Source: Trichopus zeylanicus subsp. travancoricus (lineage: Eukaryota; Streptophyta; Magnoliopsida; Dioscoreales; Dioscoreaceae). From it: a stretch of DNA of 64,000 bases. The notes under the pieces were generated by a model. The model made no database searches and had not been told where the DNA came from. It saw nothing but the letters and a program-made list of their open reading frames with translations. Below, piece after piece: positions 49,189 to 63,950 of this stretch. The stretch's first letter is position 1. The number at the start of each line of letters is the position of its first letter. A program made the position numbers and the translations under genes. The stretch covers positions 65,001-129,000 of the forward strand of contig RXID01022421.1 of the NCBI GenBank assembly GCA_005019695.1. The letters are read 5' to 3'.

Positions 49189-51296
49189 CCTATGACTAGT
49201 ACTAGTACTAGTACTACTACTACTACTATTATTGCTGCTGCTGGTGTAGCTATTGTTGCTACTACATCTATTGCAACTTCTACTACTTCTACTACTACTT
49301 CTTGTACTGCTACTACTATTCTTGTACTGCTACTACTACTATTTCTACTACTACTACTACAACAACAACAACAATTGCTATTAGTACTACTATTGGTACT
49401 ACTTCCACTACTACTACTATTAGTACCACTGTTTTTGCTACTACTACTACTACTGCAGATACAACTATACTATTACGACTACTGTTACAACTTCTGCTAC
49501 AACTGCTACTGCTACTACTATTACTATTACTATTACACCAGCTACTACTACTATTACTACTTCAACTATGACTGACACTACAACAACAAAAACTGCTAGA
49601 AGTACAACTACTACTACTTCTCGTACTACTGCAATAGCTACTGCTACTACTACTACTACTACTTCTTCTACTGCTACCGCTACTAAAACTGCTTCAACTA
49701 CCTCTACTACTACTACGACTACTACTGCTTCTACTTCTACCAATACTACTACTACTGCTATAGCTATTGCTACTACTAGTACTACTCCTACCACAACTAC
49801 TAGTGCTTCTACTACTATTCTTGCTGCTATTACTACTAATACTGCTACTGCTACTACTATTATGACTAATGCTACTGCAACTACTATGACTGCTACTGCT
49901 ACTACTGCTACTTCTACTTCCATTACTTCTGCTGCTACTACAACTGCTACTACTACCACCAATACTACTGCTACTTCTAGTACTATCACAACTACTACAA
50001 CTACTACTACTACTACTACTACTATGACTACTACTACTACTTTAACAACTAGTACTTCAACTCGCACTACTACAATTGCTATTACTGCGAAAACTAGTAC
50101 TACTACTAATGATGCTACTATTTCTACTACTACTACAATGACAACTACTACTAATACTGTAATTATTGCTACTACTGTTGCACTACTACTAATCAAACTG
50201 CTACTACTAAAACTTATACTACTAACACTGCTCCTACTATTGCTACTTCTTTTCTTACAACTACTACTTCTGGTACTAGTACTGGTACTTCTGGTACTAC
50301 TATTACTACCACTACTACAACTGCTACAATGACTACATCTACTGGTGCTACTACTGGTACTACTATTGCTATTGCTACCACTTCTATGACTGGTATAGCT
50401 GCTGCTATTACTACTACTACTATTACTTCTGCTGCTACTACTACTACTACTATTGCTGTTAGTACCACTATTACTACTACTGCTACTACGGCTACTACTA
50501 CTATGGCTATTAACACTTCTACTGCTACTACTACTACTGCTGCTGTTGCTGCAGAAGCTACTGTTGCTACTACATCTACTACAACTACTACTACTTCTCC
50601 TCCTACTTCTAGTACTGCTGCTACTACTACTATACTGCTACTGCTTCTACTATTAGTACGACTACTACTACTTCTACTAGAACTACCAGTACTACTACAA
50701 TGGGTACTACCGGTACTACTTCCACTACAACTACTATTAGTAGTACTTCTTTTGCTGCAACTACAACTGCTACTACTATTACTATGACTACAGATACAAC
50801 AACTATGACTACTACAACGACTACTACTACTACTTTTGCTACTACTGCTACAACTACTACAACTACTATTACCACTGCTGCTACTACTTCTATTACTACT
50901 ACAACTATGACAACTACTACGACAACAACTACTACTACTACTTTTCCAACAATAACCAATACTACTACTTTTACTACTATGACTACTGCTACTAATACAC
51001 TACCTCTTCTACTGCTACCGCTACTACTACTGCTACAACTACCTCTGCTACTACTACACCTACTATCTCTACTACTGCTACAACTACTACTACTACTACT
51101 CCTACAGCTATTAGTACTACTCACACTACTACTGCTACAATGGCTTCTACTACTAGCACTACTACTACTACTTCTACTGCTATTCTTGCAGCTACTATTA
51201 CTAATACTACTACTACTACTACAACTACTACTATTGCTACTACCACTACTACTACTTCTACTTCTATTACTACTGCTAGTACTACTACTACTATTG

Positions 51297-51328
<32 letters not shown>

Positions 51329-53663
51329 TCTACTCATACTACTGCTGTTGTACTACTGCTACAACTGCTACTATTACTAATACTGTTGCACTGCTATTAC
51401 TGCTGCAACTACTACTATTGTAACTATTGCTACTACTACTGCTACTTATACTAATCCAACTACTACAATAAAAACTTAGACTGCTAATACTACTGCTACA
51501 ACTACTGCTACTTCCTTTCCTACAACTACTACTTCTGCTACTAGTTCTAGTACTAATGCTAGTACTATTGCTACCACTACTGCTACTGCTACAAACGCTA
51601 CAACTACTTCTGTTAGTATTGCTACAGCTATCACTACTACGACTGGTACAACTGCTACTACTACTACTATTATATTACTCAAACTACTACTACTACTCCT
51701 ACTATTGATTCTGCTGCAACAACAATAACAACAACTACCACTACTATTTTTCTGACTACTGCTACTACTACTACTACTACTCTTGCTGCAAAGGTTGTTA
51801 CTACTACTCCTACTTCTACTTCGACTACAACTATAGCTACAACATCAACTGCGACTGGTACTATTACTCCTCCTACTACTACTATAGTGACTACTACAAC
51901 TACAACAACACTACTACTTCTGCTGCTGTTGTCGCTTCTACTAGTTCTACAACAACAACAGCTGCTGCGACTACTGCTACTACTATTGTTGCTGCTCTTA
52001 TAAATACTACTACTACTGTTGCTACAACAACACTACTACTTTTGTTGCTGTTGACGCTAGCACTAGTACTACTACAACTACAGCTGCTGCGACTAATGCT
52101 ACTACTACTGCTACTACTGTTGTTGCTTCCATTACTACTAAAACTACCGGTACTACTACTACTACTACTACTTCTACTACTGCTACTTTTGCAACTACTA
52201 ATACTACCACTGCTACAATGACTACTACTACTACTACAACAACAACAACTACTACTAATACGACTACTACTACTACAACAACAACTACTACTACTAATAC
52301 GACTACTACTACTACTATTACAACTATTACTACTACTATGGCTACTACTACTACTATGGCTACTACAACTATTACTATTACTCCTTTTACTATTAGTACT
52401 GCTACTACTACTATAGCTACTACTATTTTTACTACTACTATTACTACAACTACAACTACTACTATTGCCACAACTACTACTACTGCTACAACTAACGCAA
52501 CTAGTGCTCCAACTACTACTATTACTACTACTAAAGCTATGACTATTGCTGCTATTATTACTACCTCTACTACTACTCATCTACTACTACTTCTATTATT
52601 TTTGCTACTACTACTACTACATTGTTTCCTGCACGTAATGCAACTCCAACTACTTCTACTACTTCTACTGCGACTATGACTTCTATTACAAGTAGTACTA
52701 CAACAACGACTTCCACTAGTCCTACTACTACTACTACTACAGCTATTGTTACTACTACTGTTGCTGCTACAACATCTACTACCCCCACTTCTACTACTAA
52801 TGCTACAACTACAACTACTACTACTTCTCCTATTACTACAACAACAACAACAACAACAACAACAACTACTACTAGTATTTCTACTACTACTATTATTTCT
52901 ACTTCTACAACTACTGCTGCTGCTACAACTACTACTACTATACTACTAATGCGACTAGTGCTCCAACTACTACTATTACTATTGCGAAGCTATTACTGCT
53001 GATACTATTACTACTGCTATTGCTGCAACTACTGCTACTGCTACTAGCACTACTACTACTCCTATTGCTACTACTACTTCTATTATATGTGCACCTACTG
53101 CCACTAGTTGGGTTGCTAAATGTAATGCTGCCCTACCACTACTACTGCTTATACTACTACTGTTGCTACCTCTGCTACTACTACTACTAGTTCTACAACT
53201 ACTACAACTCATCCTACTACTACTACTACAACCATTACTTCCACTACTACTACTACTACTACTTCTGCTACAGTTACTACTACTATTGCTGCTACAACTT
53301 CCACTACTACTACTTCTACCACTACAAGTACTACTACCACTACTACTATAGCTACTATAGCTGTTGTTGCTACCACTACTATGACTACTACTACTGCTCC
53401 TACTAGTTTTGCTGCTACAACTTCTACTACTATTACTGCTTCTGCGACTTCTATTGCTTCTCCTCCTCCTCCTCCTACTACTGCTGTTGCCGCTGCTACA
53501 GCTAGTACTACTACTATGGGTGCCACTACTACTGCTACTATGGCTATTAATACCACTACTCCTACTACTTCTATTAGTACTATAGACTCTACTACTAATG
53601 CTACTACTACTACTACTATAGCCACTTTTAATACTTCTACTGCTACCACTACTACTACAACTT

Positions 53664-53694
<31 letters not shown>

Positions 53695-54775
53695 AACAAC
53701 AACAACAACAACAACTACTACTACTACTACTACTACTACAGTTGCTACTGTCGTTGCTACTGTTGCTACTTCCACTACTACTACTACTACATCTTCTACT
53801 ACTTCTACTACTGCTACTACTACTACCTCAACTATACTACTACTACTTCTACAACAACTACTACTACTACTTTTCCAACTATAACATGTACTACTACATA
53901 TCCTACTACTACCACACCTCCTCCTCCTCCTCCTCCTCCTCCTACTACTACTACTTCTACTAGTGCTATTACTACTACTGCTGCTACTACTTCTACTACT
54001 ACTACTACTCTTACTACTGCTACTACTGCGACTACTACTGTTGTTGTTGCTCTAACGGCAACTACTACTGCTACTACTCTAATTGCTACTATTAATATTA
54101 GTACAACTACTAGAACTACTACTACTACTACAACTCCTACTCCTTCTATTGCTACTACTAGTACAACTACAACAACAACAACAACAACTACTACTACTAG
54201 TTTAACTCCAACTCCTACTACTACAATTACTACCAATAATACTACTAATACTTCTCCTATTAGTACTACTACTACCACCATAATTACTATTGCCACTCAT
54301 ACTACTAGTTCTAATGCTACTACTACTACTACAACAGTAACAAATACTGCTATTCCTACTGCTACTCATATTATTGTGGCCACTGCAACTATAATTACTA
54401 CTTCTATTACTACTACTACGACTATAATTGCAAGTACTATTGCTACTACTACGACTACCATATCTACTGCTATAACTACTACTATAACTACTACACATAC
54501 TACTACTCCTCCTCCAACTATAACTACTACTACTACTACTAGTACTACTATTACTACAACTACTACTACTCCTACTTCAGCTACCACTACTACTGCTAGA
54601 ACTACTAGTACTGCTGCTGCTGCTACTATAACTACTAATACGACTACCACAGCAAGTATTACTAGTACTCCTACTTCAACTCCAACTACTACTAGTACTC
54701 CCACTACAACTACAACTCCTACTACTCCTGTTCCTACTATTCCTACTCCTCCTCCTCCTCCTCCTCCTCCTCCTC

Positions 54776-54820
<45 letters not shown>

Positions 54821-55310
54821 GTAGTAGTTCTACTACTACTACTACTATTGTTAATGCAACCACTACTACTACAACTTCTACTACTACTCCTACTACAACT
54901 CCTACTCCTACTACTACTACTGTTGTTGCTACCTAAACTACCACTACTACTACTACTACTACAACAACTACTAGAACTTCTACTACTTCTACGACTACTC
55001 TAACTCCAACTGCTACCACTACTACTACAACTAACAATAGTCGTACCACTACATTCGATGCTACAGCTATTACTACTACTACATCTACTATTACCACTAC
55101 TCGTCGGACTACTACTTCTACTACTTCTACTTCTGCTACTACTACTACTACAACTATAAGTACTACTGCTATTGCTGCAACTCTTACTACAACCACTACT
55201 AGTACTACTACTGCTACTATGCATAATATTGCAACTACTACTCCAACTCCTATTCCTACTATTGCTACTACTGCTACGACACCTACTCCTACTCCTACTA
55301 CAACTACTAC
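47947..55310 (+). repeat. Degenerate (ACT)n satellite block
   Basis: ACT-type satellite with repeated rare variants, such as ATGGCTATTAACAC at 49138 and 50502 and ATGGCTATTAATAC near 53539, which suggests further diverged longer units. Pure CCT runs lie at about 53917-53943 and 54746-54778. No gene is supported. Confidence 0.95.
53917..53943 (+). repeat. Pure (CCT)n run
   Basis: About nine uninterrupted CCT units. A second run of about eleven units lies at 54746-54778. CCT is a one-base variant of ACT. Confidence 0.85.
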
Positions 55311-55314
55311 TAGT
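55307..55314. repeat. Polarity switch ACT to AGT at a palindrome
   Basis: The switch is centred on the 8-bp palindrome TACTAGTA. Confidence 0.75.
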
Positions 55315-57737
55315 AATAGCAGTAGCCAAAGTAGTTGTTGGGGTAGGGGTACTAGTAGTAGTAGGAGTAGTAATAGTAGTAGTAAGAGTAGGAATATGAC
55401 TAGTAATAGCAGTAGTAGTAGGAGTAAGAGGAGTAGTAGTAGTAGCAGTAGTATAAGTAGGAGTAGAAATTGTAGTTGTAGTAGTAATAGTAGTAGTTGT
55501 AGTAGTAGTAGTAGCAGTAGATGATGTAGGAGTAGTAGCAGTAGTAATAGTAGTAGCAGGAGTAGGAGTAGAGGTAGTGGCAGTAGTTGTAATAATAGCA
55601 GTAGTTGCAGCAACAAAAATAGCAGCATTAGTAGCGGTAGTTGTTGTTATTATTCTTGTAGAGGAAGTAGTAGTTGTTGTTGTTGTTGTGGTTGCAGAAG
55701 TAGTAGTAGTAGTTTTAGTAGTAATAGTAGCAGTAGTAGTGGTAGTAACAGTTGTTGTAGTATTAGTAGTAGTAATAGTAGTAGTAGAATTAGCAATAGT
55801 AGCAGTAGTGGTAGTTGTAGTAGGACTACTACTAGTAATAGTTGTACTAGTAGAGTAGTAGTATATTTTAGTAGAAGTAGTCAAAGTAGTAGTAGTAGCT
55901 GCTGTAGTAAGATTAGGAGTAGGAGTAGCAGTAGCAGTAGCAGGAGTAGAACTAGTAGTAGCAGTAGTAGGAGTAGTTGCACTAATTGATGTAGTAGTAG
56001 AAGTAGTAGCAACTGCAGCAGCAGAAGTAGTTGTCATAGTAGTAGTAGTTGTTGTAGTTTTAGTAGTAGTTGTAGCAACAGCAGCAGTTGTAGTTGTTGT
56101 ATTAGTAGTACTAGCAGTAGTAGCTATAGTAGGAGGAGTACTGGTAGTTGCAGTTGTAGTAGTAGAGTACTAGTAGTAGTAGTGGTCGTAATAGGAGTTG
56201 GAGTAGTAGTAGTTGTAGTGAGAGTAGGAGTAGGTGTAGTAGTAGTAGTAGTAGCAGTTGTAGGAGTGGGAGCAAGAGTAGTAGCTACAATACTAGGAGC
56301 AGTAGCAGTAGTAGTTGTAGTAGTAGTAGTACTAGTAGTTGTTGTGGTAGTAGTAGTAGTAGTAGTAGTACCATTAGAAGTGATAGCATCAGTGGTTGTA
56401 GTAATTGTAGTAGTGGTAGTGGTAGCAGCAGAAGGATGAATAGCAGTAGCAGCAGTAGTAGTAGCATTAAAAGTGATAGTTTGAGTGGTAGTAGTAATTT
56501 TAGTAGTTGTAGCAGCAGTAGTGGTATTAGCAGTAGTTGAAGTAGTAGTAGTAGTAGTAGTAGCAGTACTAGTTGTAGTAGTAATTGGAGTTGTCGTAGT
56601 GATAGTATCAGTACGTGTAGTAATAGTATTGGTAGTAGTAATAGTAGTAGTAGTAGTTGGAGTAAAAGCAGTAGTACAAGTTATGGTAGCAGCAGTAGCA
56701 GTAGTAGTAGTAACAATACTAGTAGGTCTAATAGTTGTAGTAGCAGTAGCGTTTGAAGTAGTTGTAGTAGTATTAGTAGATGGAGTAATAGTTGCAGTTG
56801 TTGTAGTAGTCATAGTAGTAGTGGTAATAGCAGTATTAGTAATAGTATTAGTACTAGTTGTAATTGTAGTAACAATAGTAGTACGAGTTGGAGCAGTAGT
56901 AGTAGTAGCAGCAAATGTAATATTGGTGTTAGTAGTTGTAGTAGTAGTAGTACGAGTTGGAGTACGAGTAGTAGTAGTTGTTGTAGTGCTAGTTGTAGTA
57001 GTAGTAGTAGCAGTCGTAGGAGTAGGAGTAGGAATAGTAGTAGTCATAGTAGTAGTAGTAGTAGTAATAGTAATAGTGGGAGTAGTAGTTGTAGTAGCAG
57101 AAGTAGTAGTCATAGAAGTAGTAGTTGTTGTATTTGTATTAGTAGTAGTAGTAGAAGAAGTAGTAGAGTATTAGTAGTATTCATAGTAGTAGTAGTTGTC
57201 ATAATTGTCGTAGTAGTAGCGGTAGCTACAGCCGAAGTAGTAGTACCAATAGTAGTATTGGTAGCAGTAAGACAATTAGTACTAAGACTAGCAGTAGTAG
57301 TGGTAGAATTAGTAGTAGTTGTAGGAGTAGCATTAGTAGTAGCAGCAATAGGAGTAGTAGGAGCAGTAGTAGAACTTATAGGAGCAGTAGTAGTAGTAGT
57401 AGTAGTAGCAGCAATAGGAGCAGTAGGAGCAGTAGGAGCAGTAGTAGAACTTATAGTAGTAGTAGTAGTAGTAGCAGCAATAGGAGCTGTAGGAGCAGTA
57501 GTAGAACTTATAGTAGCCGCAGTAACAACTAGAGGAGTAGGGGTAGCTATAGTAGGAGCAAGAGTAGTTGTAGTAGTAGCAAGAGCAGGAATATGTGTAA
57601 AAGGAGTAATAATAGTAGGAGTAGTAAAAGTCGTTTTAGTAGTAATAGCAGGAGTAGGAGAAGTGGCAGTTAGCAATAGTAGGAGTAGGAGTAGTGGTAG
57701 TAGTAGCACAAGTAGGAGTTGGATTAGTAGTAGTAAT
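55311..57737 (+). repeat. Degenerate (AGT)n satellite block
   Basis: AGT-type satellite with a 66-bp triplication near its end. No gene is supported. Confidence 0.95.
57342..57540 (+). repeat. 66-bp tandem triplication
   Basis: GCAGCAATAGGAG starts at 57342, 57408 and 57474. Each is followed by GTAGTAGAACTTATAG. The regular spacing is 22 triplets. Confidence 0.85.
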
Positions 57738-57755
57738 TCTGCGATAACTATTACT
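57732..57755. repeat. Polarity switch AGT to ACT
   Basis: AGTAAT (57732-57737) and ATTACT (57750-57755) form a 6-bp inverted repeat across the switch. CTGCGATAACT is duplicated in tandem here (57739 and 57754). Confidence 0.65.
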
Positions 57756-58885
57756 GCGATAACTACTACATCTACCCCTACTATTATCGCTGCGACTACT
57801 ACAACTGATGCTGTTACTACAACTACTGCTGCTGCCGCTATTCCAACTACTTCTACTACTACCACTAATACTACTACTACTACTACTTCAAGTAATAAAA
57901 CTATTACTACTACATCTGCTACTGTTGCTAATACAACTACTGCTACAACAACTAACACAACTATTACCACTACCCCCACTACTGCAACTACTACTACTAC
58001 AACTCCTGACACTACAACTACGGCTATCTCTACAACAAGTACAACTACTATGATGACTCCGACTGCTCCCACTACTATAACTGCTACTTCTACTATTAGT
58101 ACTACTACTTCTACTACTATTACTAGTATTACTACTACTATGACAACTACTACTACTACTACTCCTACTGCTACTATGACAACTACTATACAAACTACTA
58201 CTGCTACTACTACTACCAACATTACTATTACTACTATTACTACTATTGCAACTACTACTACTACAGCAACTACTACTCCGACTACTACTACTACTACTAC
58301 AACTACTACACCTACAACTACTGCTACAACTACCACTACTGCTGTTGCTGCTGCTACTACTACTACTACTATTATTATTACTACAGCTACTGCTACTGCT
58401 ACTACTACTCTGAGTACAACTACCGGAACAACAATAACAACTACTACTACTATAACAACAACTATTTCTACTCCTACTCCCACTACTGTTACTACTACTA
58501 ATTCTACTACTACGACTCCTACTATTACTACAACTTCTGCTACTACTACTATTACCGCTCCTACTACGACTATTACTACTACTAATGCACCTGCTACTGC
58601 TACTACTACAATAACTACTAGTACTATACTACTGCTAGTGCTACGACTTCTACTACTGCGACTACTACTACATACTACTTTTACAACTACTTCTACTCCT
58701 ACTCATTCCACTACTGCAACTACTACTATTACTACTACTACTCTTATTACTACTACTACTCCTACTACTACTACTGCTACTCCTACTACTCCTACTCCTA
58801 CTCCTACTACTACTACTACTAGTATTACACCTCCTACACCTATTCCGACTACTACTACTATAACCGCTACTACTACTGCTACTTC

Positions 58886-58921
<36 letters not shown>

Positions 58922-61195
58922 CACCACCACCACCACTACTACTACCACCACCACCACCACCACCACTACTACTACTACTACTGCGGCTACTACTACGACT
59001 CCTCCTCCTCCTACTACTATAGCTACTACGACCCATACACCAACTAGTCCTACTACTACTACTACTACTACTAATTCTATTACTACTACTACTGCTACTA
59101 CTAATAACAACTGCTGCTGCTACCGCTGCTACAACAACAACTACTGCTTCCACTACTACTGCAACTACTAATTGAACTACTAATACTGCTTCAAATACTA
59201 CTTCTACTCCTACTACTACTAGTCCTATTACAACTACTACTATAACTACAATTTATACTACTACCAGTACTACTACAACTACCGCTGTTGCTGGTGTTGC
59301 TACTATTTCTACTACTACTGCTGCTATGACTACTACTGCAACTACTACTACTGCTGCTGCTTCTGCTGCTGCTGCTACTAGCACTCCTACTACTACTACT
59401 ACCCCTACTCCAACTACTTCTAACTACTACTAATACAATAATAACTACTACTGCTACTATTACTATACTACAACAACAACAAATACTACTACTGCTACTT
59501 CTTCTACTACTAGTACAATTTCTACTACTACTACTACTACTAGTACCACTACTACTAACACTAACACTACTACTACTACTACTACTACTACTCCAACTAC
59601 TACTCCTACTCCTACACATATTTCTATTACTACTCCTACTCCTACTTCTTCTCCAGCTCCTACACCTACAGATATTACTACTACTCCAACTACTAAACCA
59701 AGCACTATTACTCCTACTACTACTCCTACTCCAACACCTACTGCTACTACTTCTCCTACTAATACTACTTCTGAAACTGCTACAAGTACTACTACTACTT
59801 CTACTTCTACTTCTAGTACAATTGCTACTGCTACCAGTTCATCAATTATTGCTGCTAGTACTACTAATACGAATACTACTACTACTTCTACTACTACAAC
59901 AACTACTACAATTATAGATGCTGCTACTACAACTTCCACTGCTACTATTACTACTATACTACTAATATTCCTACTCCTACTCTTACTACTTCTTCTACTA
60001 CTACTCCTATGACTCCTACAACTACTGCTACAACCACTCCTACCCCAACTCCAACTACTGCTATTACAATTACTACTACAATGAACACTACTACTACTAC
60101 TACTTCTACTACCACAAAAACTACTGCTACTATTACTACTACAACTCCTATTCCAACCCCTCCTACAGCTATAGCTACTTCTACAACTACTATAACTACT
60201 ACAACAACAACTACCACTATTACTACTACTACAACAACAACTACTCCTACAACTACTACTATAACCACTACTACTATTACTACTACTGCTACTACAACCA
60301 CGACTTCTATTACTACTACTATTACTGCTACAACTACTACAGCTCCTCCTATTACTACTAGTACTTTTACTACTACCACTGCTACTACTATTACTAGCAC
60401 TACTTCTACTACTAGTACAATTGCTACTAATACTACTCCTACCACAGCTACTAGTACAACTACTACTTGCCCTACTACTGGTACTACTACTACTCCTCCT
60501 ACCACAGCTACTAGTACAACAACTACTTGCCCTACTACTGGTACTACTACTGCTCCTCCTACTACTACTTCTCCTACTCCTACACGAATAGCCACTTCTA
60601 CTCCGACTACTACTATTATGGCTACTGTTACTAACACTACTACTAATCCTAAGAATCCTACTACTATTGCTACTACTACTACTATTATTATTACTACTAC
60701 TCCTACTAGTCTTGCTGCTACTAACACTCCTACTAATACTACTACTACTATTCCAATGCCTAGTCCTACTGTTGCTACTACTATTACACCTACTCCTACT
60801 AATCCAACTCCTATGGCTACTACTTCTCCTACTGCATCTACTAGCCCTATGCCTACTACTACTAGTCCAACTACTACTCATTCTCCCACTACTACTACTA
60901 GTACTACAGCTATTACTACTACAACAACTACTACTAGAATAACTACTACAACAACAACTACTACTACTATTACTACCACTGCCATTAGTACTACCACTAC
61001 AACAACAACAACAACTACTACTACTGCTCCAACTCCAATTCCTACTCCAACTTCCACTCCTAATGGTACTACTACTACTACAACGACTACTACCACTGCT
61101 ACCACTCCAACTAGTACTACTACTACTACTATTACACCAAACCCTACTTCTACTGTTGCTGCCACTAATACTACTATTACTACAACAACAACTGC

Positions 61196-61251
<56 letters not shown>

Positions 61252-63241
61252 TTACTACTACTACTACAACTACTACTGCTACTATTATCGCAACCACTAC
61301 TACAACTACAACCACCACCACTAATACTACTACTACTACAACTCCAACTGCTACTATTGCTGCTACTACTATTGAACCTGCTACTATAGGTATTAATGCT
61401 ACTACTATTCCTACTACTACTGCTGCTATTGCTATTGTTGCAACTACTACTATTATTACTCAAACTACTTCTCCTACTACTTCTACTAGTGCTACTACTA
61501 CTATTGCAACTATACTATTGCTGCTTCTACTACTAATATTAGTACTAAGTCTTCTACATATGTGAAAACTACTACTGCTACTATGTTTGCAACTACTACT
61601 ACTAGTACTATTGCTCTTGCCACTACTGCTACTACTAATGCTACTCTACTTTAGGTACAATAACTACGACTACTACTACTACTCTTACTACTACAACTAC
61701 TACCACAACAACTACTACTATGACTACTACTACAACTACTACTTGTACCACTACTACAACTACCACTATTGCTACTACTGCTAATAGTAGTATTACTACA
61801 ATGGCTACTACTACTACTACTAATACAATAACTACTGCTACTGCTATTGCTGCTACTCTTACAACTACTACAGCTACTACTACAATTTCTACTACGGTTG
61901 CTACTACGGTAACTAGTATAGCTACTACTGTAATAACTAGTGCTACTACCACTACTCTTGCTACCACTACTTCTACTACTAGTACTACTACTGCTACTAG
62001 TACAGCTACAACTACTACTACTACTACAGTTGTTGTTGTTGCTACTACTACTACTATTGTTACTAATATGGCTACTAACACTACTACTACTACCACTACT
62101 ACTAATACTACTGTTGTTGCTATTATTGTTGTTGCTGCCACTACTATTACTACTATTACTACTAGTGTTGTTGTTGTTGTTATTGCTACCACTACGACTA
62201 CTACAATGACTTTTCCTACTGCTACTTCTTCTCTAGCTACTACACGACTACTACTTCTACTACCACTGCTACCGCATTGCAACCTCTTCTACTACTACTA
62301 CTACTACTACTATTACAACTAATGAAGCTACCAATCTTCTATTAGTACTGTTACTACTACTACAACTTTTACAACTACTATTACAATAACTAATACTACC
62401 ACTACTAGTTATACAAATACTACTACTCGAAACACTCCTGCTACTACTACAACTACTACACCTACTACTACAACAACTACGACTACTACCTCTACAACTA
62501 CTACAACCAGTACTATTACAACTGTTGCTACAGCTACTGCTATTGGTACTACTATTGCCTTTACTACTACTGCTGCTACTACTGTTGCTAGTATTGCCTT
62601 TGCTACTATTACTACAACTACTACTATTGCTAGTACTACTACTACTGCAACTATTGTTGCCACCGCTACTAATACAGCTAGTACTAAAATTGCCACTGCC
62701 ACTGCCAATATTGTTACTATGACTACTGCTACTAATACTACACCAGCTACTATTACTACTACTGCTGCTACTACAACTACTAATACTACTATAACTACTA
62801 CTACTGCTACTGCAACTAATACTACTACTCCTACTGCTTCTCCTATTACAATTACTAATGCAACAACTACTACTTCTACTACTACTGTTACTACTTCTAT
62901 TACTACTGCTGCTGCTACTACTACTACTATGGATACTACGACTTCTACTACTTCTACAATAATAACAATAACAACAACAACAACAACAACTACTACTACT
63001 AATACTACTACTACTACTACAATAACTACTACTACTACTCTAACTACTACCACTACTACTACTACACTACTACTACAGCTACTACTACTAGCACTACTAC
63101 TACTCTGAAAACTACTACTATTATAACTACTAATACTACTACAACTACTCCTATTGCTACTACTACTACTACTACCTCTACAACTACCAGTTCTAATAAT
63201 ACTACTACTACAACTACCCCTAGCTATTACTACTACTATTG

Positions 63242-63295
<54 letters not shown>

Positions 63296-63477
63296 TTGCT
63301 ACTACTTCAACTACTGCTACTGGTATTACTGCTACTACTACTAGTACTACTACTACAACCACTAATACTTCTACTACTACCACTGCAACTACTTCTGCCA
63401 TTACTACTACTACTAGTACTCCAAGTCCTACTCCTATTGCTACACCTACTACTACTTCTACCACTACAACTACTACT
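57738..63477 (+). repeat. Degenerate (ACT)n satellite block
   Basis: ACT-type satellite. It includes ACC runs at about 58910-58974, a 60-bp tandem duplication at 60438-60557, and a pure ACT run at 63243-63295. No gene is supported. Confidence 0.95.
60438..60557 (+). repeat. 60-bp tandem duplication
   Basis: CCTACCACAGCTACTAGTAC starts at 60438 and 60498. Each is followed by ACTTGCCCTACTACTGG. Confidence 0.85.
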
Positions 63478-63490
63478 AGTGGTAGAAGTA
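63453..63490. repeat. Polarity switch ACT to AGT with a perfect 13-bp inverted repeat
   Basis: TACTTCTACCACT (63453-63465) pairs perfectly with AGTGGTAGAAGTA (63478-63490) around a 12-base loop. This is the strongest inverted repeat at any switch in the window. Confidence 0.85.
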
Positions 63491-63950
63491 TGAGTAAGAG
63501 TAGCGGTAGTATTAGTTGTTGTAGAAGTAGGAGGAGTAGTAGTAGGACTAGGGCTAATAGTAGTAGTAGTAGAAGCAATAGGAGTAGTTGTAGTAGTGGT
63601 AGTATTAGCAATGGTAGTTGTAAGGGTTGTAGTAGTAACAGTAGTAGCAGTAGTAGTAGCAGCAGCGATAGGAGTAGTTGTAGTAGTTGTTGTTGTTGTT
63701 GTTGTTGTTGTTGTAGTAGTAGTAGTAGTAGCAGCAGCAGCAACAGTAATAGTAGTAGTAGTAGTAGTAGTAGTCGTGGTGGTGGTATTAGTAGTAATAG
63801 TAGTAGTTGGAGTAGTAGTAGTGCTAGTAGTAGTTGTACTAGTAGAAGTAGTTACAGTAATACTAGTAGCAGTAGCAGTAGCAGTTGTTGTAGTAATAGT
63901 AATAGTAGTAGTAGCAGTAGTAGCAGTAGTAGTACTATAGTAGTACTTGC
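63478..63950 (+). repeat. Short (AGT)n satellite block
   Basis: About 470 bases of AGT-type satellite, with a GTT run near 63687-63714, between two ACT-type stretches. It ends beside the hairpin AGTACTA/TAGTACT (63931-63937 and 63941-63947). Confidence 0.9.

Noticed and set aside
57342..57540. CRISPR-like regular repeats
   Set aside because: The spacing is regular, but the whole 66-bp unit including the 'spacers' is repeated and made of AGT triplets. There are no cas genes and the genome is eukaryotic.
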